From Brenneria izbisi (GTDB lineage Bacteria > Pseudomonadota > Gammaproteobacteria > Enterobacterales > Enterobacteriaceae): a stretch of 64,000 nt of DNA. Below the pieces are notes generated by a model, which had not been told where the DNA came from, did no database searches, and saw only the letters and a list, made by a program, of their open reading frames with translations. Positions 59,280 to 64,000 of this stretch are shown here, in pieces. Where the stretch lies: NCBI RefSeq assembly GCF_025840185.1, contig NZ_JAMPJU010000006.1, positions 62,001-126,000 on the forward strand. Reading direction: 5' to 3'. Made by a program: the position numbers and the translations under genes. The stretch's first letter is position 1; each line of letters begins with the position of its first letter.

Positions 59280-60035
59280 ATGACTGAATCTCAGCGCCAT
59301 AATGCCATCATTGATTTTCTGCAACGACAAGGGCAACTGACGGTTGCCGATCTGATCAAGCACTTTGATGTTTCTCCAGCTACGGCAAGACGCGATATCA
59401 ACAAGCTTGATGAATCCGGTAAGTTGCGGAAAGTGCGTAACGGCGCTGAAGCGGTGAATACCCCGCGTGCGGCCTGGACGCCGCTGAATATTTATCAGGC
59501 GCAGAATCTGGATGAGAAAATGCGTATCGCCAAAGCCGCGGCGCAATTGTGTCGTCCCGGCGAAAGCGTGGTGATTAACTGCGGTTCAACCGCTTTTTTG
59601 CTCGGACAGGAGATTTGCGGCAAAGACGTGCAGGTGATAACCAACTATCTGCCACTGGCGAATTACCTGATCGAACAGGAGCACGACAGCGTGGTGATCA
59701 TGGGCGGGCAATACAATAAAAGCCAATCCATCACGTTGGCGCCGCAGGAAGGCGACGCCAGCCTGTATGCCGGACACTGGATGTTCACCAGCGGCAAAGG
59801 GCTGACGGCGGAAGGGTTGTATAAAACCGATATGCTGACCGCGATGGCGGAGCAGAAGATGTTGCGTTATGTCGGCAAGCTGGCGGTGGTGGTGGACAGC
59901 AGCAAGATTGGCGAACGCGCCGGGATGCTGTTCAGCCGGGTCGAACAGATTGATGTGGTGATCACCGGCAAGCTGGCCAATACACAGATTATCGCGCAAC
60001 TGCGTGAGCAAGGCGTCGAGGTGATATTGGTGTGA
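59280..60035 (+). CDS. ulaR: UlaR, DeoR-family repressor of the ula regulon
   Basis: A 251-residue repressor, the same length as E. coli UlaR. The N-terminal DeoR winged helix contains [20 protein letters not shown] with [19 protein letters not shown]; the C-terminal sugar-phosphate isomerase-like domain has [24 protein letters not shown]-like [13 protein letters not shown] and [17 protein letters not shown]-ascorbate-6-phosphate is the known inducer in E. coli. ATG 59280 ([11 protein letters not shown]) with GGGG upstream is chosen over an open extension of 15 codons. It follows ulaG, preserving the E. coli order. Confidence 0.96.
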   Translation: MTESQRHNAIIDFLQRQGQLTVADLIKHFDVSPATARRDINKLDESGKLRKVRNGAEAVNTPRAAWTPLNIYQAQNLDEKMRIAKAAAQLCRPGESVVINCGSTAFLLGQEICGKDVQVITNYLPLANYLIEQEHDSVVIMGGQYNKSQSITLAPQEGDASLYAGHWMFTSGKGLTAEGLYKTDMLTAMAEQKMLRYVGKLAVVVDSSKIGERAGMLFSRVEQIDVVITGKLANTQIIAQLREQGVEVILV

Positions 60036-60091
60036 TGGCGCGGATTTTCGCTGCTGTCCGGGGAGTTGTCAGGTTTACTCCGCGCTGGTTC

Positions 60092-60133
60092 AGGTTACAA
60101 TAATGCTCTTTGTCATTACTGTGGTTGTAACCT
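60092..60133 (+). promoter_or_regulatory. inverted repeat immediately before the glpE start
   Basis: AGGTTACAA (60092-60100) and TTGTAACCT (60125-60133) are perfect 9-bp complements; TAATG (60101-60105) and CATTA (60114-60118) extend the stem with a bulge. The right arm ends three bases before the glpE ATG, where no Shine-Dalgarno is visible. It may be an operator or an RNA structure that controls translation. Confidence 0.5.
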
Positions 60134-60136
60134 CTG

Positions 60137-60460
60137 ATGGAACAATTTGAAGCGCTAGACATCGAGCAGGCGTATGCCCGCTGGCAGCAGGGCGGGATTA
60201 TCGCCGATATCCGCGATCCACAGAGCTTCGCGGCGGCGCATGTACCCGGCGCGCGACACCTCACCAACGACACGCTGTCAGATTTTGTTCGGGACGCCGA
60301 TTTTGATACGCCCGTGATGGTGATTTGCTATCACGGCATCAGCAGCCGCAATGCGGCGCAGTACCTGATCAGTCTGGGTTTTGAATCAGTGTATAGCATT
60401 GATGGCGGTTTTGAAGCCTGGCGACATCGCTATCCGCAGGCTGTTCAGGCGCAGGGGTGA
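60137..60460 (+). CDS. glpE: Thiosulfate sulfurtransferase GlpE (single-domain rhodanese)
   Basis: Transfers sulfane sulfur from thiosulfate to cyanide or thioredoxin. The 107 residues (E. coli 108) carry the active-site cysteine C64 in [37 protein letters not shown] and [15 protein letters not shown] are rhodanese/GlpE signatures. In E. coli glpE is first of glpEGR and divergent from glpD. Here it is still on the strand opposite to glpD but 23.5 kb away, and glpG does not follow: a convergent tctA does. No clear ribosome-binding site precedes the ATG. Confidence 0.94.
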   Translation: MEQFEALDIEQAYARWQQGGIIADIRDPQSFAAAHVPGARHLTNDTLSDFVRDADFDTPVMVICYHGISSRNAAQYLISLGFESVYSIDGGFEAWRHRYPQAVQAQG

Positions 60461-60468
60461 CGAGCGTC

Positions 60469-60492
60469 GGGCCTGACGCTTCAGGCCCCTTC
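60469..60492 (+). terminator. terminator-like hairpin between convergent glpE and tctA
   Basis: GGGCCTGA (60469-60476) pairs perfectly with TCAGGCCC (60481-60488) around a 4-base loop, followed by CTTCTCG. The stem is strong; the U-tract is weak on both strands. It separates convergent glpE and tctA. Confidence 0.55.
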
Positions 60493-60508
60493 TCGTGTTC
60501 ATTGTTGT

Positions 60509-62020
60509 TTATCCGCGGCTGTTTTTAAATACCTGAATGATGCTTTTGGCCTGCATGACCATCACCATTAAAAACAGCACGGCAAGGAAAGCCGAGATCG
60601 GGCGCTCCACAAAGGCTAGCAAATTGCCATCGGATTTCAGCAAGGAAGAGAGCAGACTTTTCTCAAACATCGGCCCCAGTACCATGCCCAGGATCACTGG
60701 CGCTATCGGGTATTTATGTTTTTGCAGGAAATAACCCACAATCCCCATCGCCAACATCACCACCACCGACGCCATTGAGTTATTCATCGCAAAGGCGCCG
60801 ACGATGCTGAACACAATCACCACCGGATACACGATATCCTTGTTCACGGAGATCAGGCGCTTGAGGAAGTTCACCACGATCATCGCCAGCGGCAGCAACG
60901 CGAGGTTGGCGATAAAAAACAGCATGAAGATGGCGTAAAGTTTCTCCGGGTGGAAGATGAACAGGGACGGCCCCGGCTGCATATCTTTCATATACAACAC
61001 GCCGATCACAATGGCGGCCACGGAATCGCCGGGAATGCCGAAGACCAGCGTGGGAATGTAACTCCCCGCCAGACTCGCGTTATTGCTTGACGAGGCGTTA
61101 ATAACGGCTTCTTCCGAGCCTTTGCCATATTTTTCCGGCTGACGGGAGAATTTTTTCGCCACCGCATAGGAAATCCACGCGGCTATATCAGCGCCTGCGC
61201 CGGGCAATACGCCGATCAATGTGCCGATGGCGCTGCTGCGGACAATGCCTGTCCGGTTCTTTTTCAGCGCGGGACGTATGCCGGACAGGATATTAAACGA
61301 CGATTTTTCAGCGGGCGGCGGCGCGGCGGCGGCTTGTTGCACCTTGTCGCGGTGACGATTGGCGTAATATTCAATCGCATTGGCGATAGCGAACATCCCT
61401 ATCATGGCTGGAATAAAACTGATCCCTTCCAGTAGCGCCACCTGACCAAAGGTGAAACGCGGCTGTCCGGTGAACTCGTCATAACCGATGGTGGCGAGAA
61501 CCAGCCCCAGCAGGAGCGCCATCAGGCTTTTGACGATATATTGTCCTGAAATCAATGTTGAGCAACTGAGCCCTAGTAACGCCAGCCAGGTGTATTCAAA
61601 CGAACTGAATTTCAAGGCGAAGGAGGCCAGGATCGGCGAGGCGAACGTGAGCACAATCGCGCCGATGATGCCGCCAATCACCGAGGTGCTCAGGCCGAGG
61701 CCGAGTACGTAGTTGGTTTTCCCTTGTTGGCTTAGCGCATAGCTGTCATCCACATAGGCGGCAGAGGCGGGCGTCCCCGGAATACGCAGCAGCACGCCAG
61801 GGATATCCCCGGCGTAGATGGTGGATGCGCCCACCGAGATCATCATGGCCAGCGCGGGGATCGGGTCCATGAAAAAGGTGAAAGGAACCAGCAGGGCGAC
61901 CGCCATGGTAGCCGTCAGGCCCGGTATCGCGCCGACAAACAACCCGAACAGGCCCGCGGCGAAAATGGCGATGATGGCATTGAGGGTAATGTATTCACTG
62001 GCGTTGATCAGGATATCCAT
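60509..62020 (-). CDS. TctA-family large membrane subunit of a tripartite tricarboxylate transporter
   Basis: A 503-residue integral membrane protein with about eleven to twelve helices. The family signatures are FVGAIPGLTATMAVALLVPF near the N-terminus, GDIPGVLLRIPGTPASAAY, GTLIGVLPGAGADIAAWIS-Y and VINASSSNNASLAGSYIPTL. It works with TctB and the periplasmic TctC; citrate is the classic substrate, but members carry many carboxylates. ATG 62020 with AGGAAG upstream is preferred to a GTG two codons earlier. Last gene of the operon read leftwards. Confidence 0.93.
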   Translation of the reverse strand: MDILINASEYITLNAIIAIFAAGLFGLFVGAIPGLTATMAVALLVPFTFFMDPIPALAMMISVGASTIYAGDIPGVLLRIPGTPASAAYVDDSYALSQQGKTNYVLGLGLSTSVIGGIIGAIVLTFASPILASFALKFSSFEYTWLALLGLSCSTLISGQYIVKSLMALLLGLVLATIGYDEFTGQPRFTFGQVALLEGISFIPAMIGMFAIANAIEYYANRHRDKVQQAAAAPPPAEKSSFNILSGIRPALKKNRTGIVRSSAIGTLIGVLPGAGADIAAWISYAVAKKFSRQPEKYGKGSEEAVINASSSNNASLAGSYIPTLVFGIPGDSVAAIVIGVLYMKDMQPGPSLFIFHPEKLYAIFMLFFIANLALLPLAMIVVNFLKRLISVNKDIVYPVVIVFSIVGAFAMNNSMASVVVMLAMGIVGYFLQKHKYPIAPVILGMVLGPMFEKSLLSSLLKSDGNLLAFVERPISAFLAVLFLMVMVMQAKSIIQVFKNSRG

Positions 62021-62032
62021 CGTCACGCTTCC

Positions 62033-62479
62033 TTAAAAAAGACTGCCTGAGGGAAGTGGCACTAATAAGAGTTTGGAAAACAAGTAGTAAATGCCGCTCG
62101 ACAGCCCCACGGCGGACAGTGCGGCAATCAGCTTGTTTTTGGGCAGGAAGAACACCAGCAGGCCAGCCATGATGAGGCTGGTCGTCAGAATAAAGCCAAG
62201 TAATTCAACAAAATAAATATAGAAAATCACTGTGAGCGCCACCAGGCACACGCTGATGATCTCCCGTTTTCCGTTGTCTGAAGCCGGGTTATCCTCTTTT
62301 TTTAGCCGTATCGTGGTCAGGTCGAGAATCGACAGCAAAACCATCAGGCAACCGAGGATGGCAGGCATAAATCCCGCGCCAAACTCGGCTACATCACCGA
62401 GTTGGATAAAGGCGTAAGCGGCGACGCCAGCACCGAACAGCAGGAAAATCAGCGGGAGTAACAAAGATAGCTTCGGCAT
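62033..62479 (-). CDS. TctB-family small membrane subunit
   Basis: A 148-residue hydrophobic protein with four predicted helices, the hallmark of TctB. Typical elements are the first helix LLLPLIFLLFGAGVAAYAF followed by FGAGFMPAILGCLMVLLSI, a basic loop, then two pairs of helices ending GIYYLFSKLLLVPLPSG. The family is poorly conserved, so position between tctC and tctA, with a 12-base gap to tctA, carries much of the weight. Confidence 0.88.
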   Translation of the reverse strand: MPKLSLLLPLIFLLFGAGVAAYAFIQLGDVAEFGAGFMPAILGCLMVLLSILDLTTIRLKKEDNPASDNGKREIISVCLVALTVIFYIYFVELLGFILTTSLIMAGLLVFFLPKNKLIAALSAVGLSSGIYYLFSKLLLVPLPSGSLF

Positions 62480-62515
62480 GTTGTTCAGGCGTCATTTGCA
62501 TGACGCCTGCCTGTT

Positions 62516-63463
62516 TTATTGGGCGTCGGAAAGTAGGCTTCCAAACTGAGCATCTTCATCCTTCATGAATTGATAAAGTTCGTCGCCGTATAACGCGCTG
62601 ACTTCAAATCCCTGATTGTTGGCGAATTTCTGTAGCTCACCGGAGTCATAGACTTTTTTCATCGCGGCGGTCAGTTTATCGGCGATCTCAGGCGACAGCC
62701 CTTTCGGGGCGGACAGCACGTTCCATGTGGTCAGCGACCAGTCGTACGGCGTCGCCTGATTGAAAATGGGGATATTGGCGTACAGCGCCGAGGCTTGATC
62801 GGACATAATAGCCAGATGGCGCACCATACCGGCATCGACCATGCTTTTGGCTTCGCCAGGGGAAGAGGTGACAAAATCAACGCCGCCGGAAACCAACTCT
62901 TGCAGCGCGGCGCTGGCGCCCTGAGATGGAATATAGCGGACGGCGTTTTCCGGTAGGTCGGCGCTTCTCAGCATCCCCAGGGTATTAAGATGCCAGACGG
63001 ATTTCAGACCGCTGCCTGATGCGCGCAATTTACCCGGTTGCTGCTTAATGGCGTCGATTAACTGGTTGGCATCCTGATAAGGGGAATCTTTGGCGACCTG
63101 CAATCCGCCGTAAATCACCGCCAGCCGACTGATGGGGGTGTAATCCTGATAGCTGAGATGGGTCATTTTCTGGTGGTGCATCATGGCGATTTCCACCGTC
63201 ACAATCCCCAGCGTATAACCATCCGGTTTGGCGCGATTGATCGCATCATGGCCGACAACGCCGCTACCGCCGGTGCGGTTGACCACATTGACGTTTACGC
63301 CCAGTTCTTTTTGCAACCCTTGAGCAACCAGACGCGCCACCGTGTCGGTATTCCCGCCCGCGCCCCAGGGAACGATGATGGTGATAGGTTTTTCCGGCCA
63401 TGCCGCCAGCGCGGAGCAGGAGAGTAAAAGCGTACTTAACGCCGTCAACCGAATGAGTTTCAT
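62516..63463 (-). CDS. TctC/Bug-family periplasmic solute-binding protein
   Basis: A 315-residue binding protein with a signal peptide (about residues 1-20, ending ALA). The Bug family motifs are WPEKPITIIVPWGAGGNTDT, VVNRTGGSGVVGHDAINRAKPDGYTLG, RASGSGLKSVWHLNTLGM and QELVSGGVDFVTSSPGEAKS. It captures a carboxylated substrate for the TctAB permease. AAGGAAAC precedes the ATG. The gene upstream encodes a DapA-family enzyme, so the substrate may be something that enzyme cleaves or dehydrates; that is inference. Confidence 0.93.
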   Translation of the reverse strand: MKLIRLTALSTLLLSCSALAAWPEKPITIIVPWGAGGNTDTVARLVAQGLQKELGVNVNVVNRTGGSGVVGHDAINRAKPDGYTLGIVTVEIAMMHHQKMTHLSYQDYTPISRLAVIYGGLQVAKDSPYQDANQLIDAIKQQPGKLRASGSGLKSVWHLNTLGMLRSADLPENAVRYIPSQGASAALQELVSGGVDFVTSSPGEAKSMVDAGMVRHLAIMSDQASALYANIPIFNQATPYDWSLTTWNVLSAPKGLSPEIADKLTAAMKKVYDSGELQKFANNQGFEVSALYGDELYQFMKDEDAQFGSLLSDAQ

Positions 63464-63505
63464 AATCGGTGTTTCCTTCTTGTAGGGGTATGAGGAAAAA
63501 GGTAA

Positions 63506-64000
63506 CTAGTTCATGAGATTTATTTTGTTTTGATAATGAGCCGTGCCGTTGCGGATTTGCTCAAGGATCACCGCCAATCCCCAATACTTTTCCAGCACGT
63601 CGTCTTTATTGACCCGGCAGTAAGCACTGCTGAAGGTTGCCAGGCGTTGGTGATAAATTTTGGCATTCTTAGGATAGCCCAGCGTTTCCGTCACGGCGGC
63701 GAGTGAAAGAAACGTCGCCAGTTCCTGCGCCAGTGCCGGGTTGCTGTGATGGTGATGGTAAAGCCAACCATATAACTCAGGATGGAAGTTGGTGAACACG
63801 CCGCTGAAACCTTTTGAACCGGCTTTCATCGCATCAAAGGCGATGGCGGCATTCGCATTGATGATATTCAGCGGGGTATCGGCGACCAGCTTCACCCGGC
63901 GTGTCACGGTAGGCAGATCGCAACTCACATCTTTCAGCACCACAAAACGTCCGGTATTGGCGCAGTAGCTCAGTTCTTCATCGCTCAGCAAGCGACGGTA
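63506..64000 (-). CDS. DapA/NAL-family lyase (partial, C-terminal part)
   Basis: About 164 C-terminal codons of a dihydrodipicolinate synthase/N-acetylneuraminate lyase superfamily enzyme; the start lies beyond the right edge. The Schiff-base lysine is seen in GRFVVLKDVSCDL, and the family continues with AAIAFDAMKAGSKGFSGVFTN. The helical tail is as expected. It differs too much from true DapA to be the lysine enzyme. Other family reactions are cleavage of keto-acid sugars or dehydration of sugar acids. It heads the tctCBA operon (gap 42 bases). Confidence 0.8.
   Translation of the reverse strand, partial: YRRLLSDEELSYCANTGRFVVLKDVSCDLPTVTRRVKLVADTPLNIINANAAIAFDAMKAGSKGFSGVFTNFHPELYGWLYHHHHSNPALAQELATFLSLAAVTETLGYPKNAKIYHQRLATFSSAYCRVNKDDVLEKYWGLAVILEQIRNGTAHYQNKINLMN

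Noticed and set aside
36624-60136. Prophage or integrative element
   Set aside because: No integrase, transposase, phage gene or tRNA target is visible; the block consists of metabolic and signalling operons only.

Overview
The window reads as the chromosome of a gamma-proteobacterium of the order Enterobacterales. Gene order follows E. coli for long stretches (yigB-uvrD-corA-rarD-pldA-recQ-rhtB-pldB-yigL; glpT/glpABC; yhhW-yhgN-asd-glgBXCAP-glpD), and many proteins have the length and motifs of their E. coli counterparts. The extra catabolic cargo and the lack of several E. coli genes (yigI, rhtC, glpQ, yhhX, gntRKU, glpG next to glpE) suggest a plant- or insect-associated relative such as Pectobacteriaceae. 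That placement is an inference and is not settled by the sequence.

Layout. 1-12.5 kb: DNA repair and envelope genes (yigB end, uvrD with a LexA box, corA, an AbrB-family membrane protein, rarD, pldA, recQ, rhtB, pldB, yigL). 12.6-18.4 kb: glycerol-3-phosphate uptake and anaerobic oxidation (glpT divergent from glpABC, with GlpR and CRP sites between). 18.4-18.6 kb: an unannotated RyhB small RNA behind a Fur box, apparently with a long 5' extension. 18.8-23.3 kb: pirin yhhW, yhgN, asd and an orphan BtsS sensor kinase. 23.8-33.2 kb: the glycogen operon glgBXCAP. 33.3-34.5 kb: decayed remains of a ydhY-ydhV oxidoreductase operon. 35.1-36.6 kb: glpD.

In E. coli, glpD is divergent from glpEGR with only a short gap. 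Here glpD (36.6 kb) and glpE (60.1 kb) keep that divergent orientation but lie 23.5 kb apart. The block between them holds (i) a membrane GGDEF-EAL protein followed by two orphan periplasmic binding proteins (37.2-41.4 kb); (ii) a purine-to-allantoin pathway with its own ABC importer (uraH, uraD, hpxO, xdhAB, SBP/ATPase/permease, xdhC, guaD; 41.4-53.2 kb), which includes the relic of a molybdopterin cytidylyltransferase-like gene; and (iii) the complete L-ascorbate (ula) regulon (53.2-60.0 kb). After glpE, where glpG would be expected, there is a tctABC-type tripartite transporter led by a DapA-family lyase/aldolase that runs off the window.

How the parts work together: GlpT imports glycerol-3-phosphate and GlpABC or GlpD oxidises it. 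GuaD, XdhAB(C), HpxO, UraH and UraD form a chain guanine -> xanthine -> urate -> 5-hydroxyisourate -> OHCU -> (S)-allantoin. UlaABC imports and phosphorylates ascorbate, and UlaG-D-E-F convert it to xylulose-5-phosphate under UlaR. The most original element is the GGDEF-EAL/dual binding-protein operon, which looks like a ligand-controlled c-di-GMP switch built on two transporter-less solute receptors.
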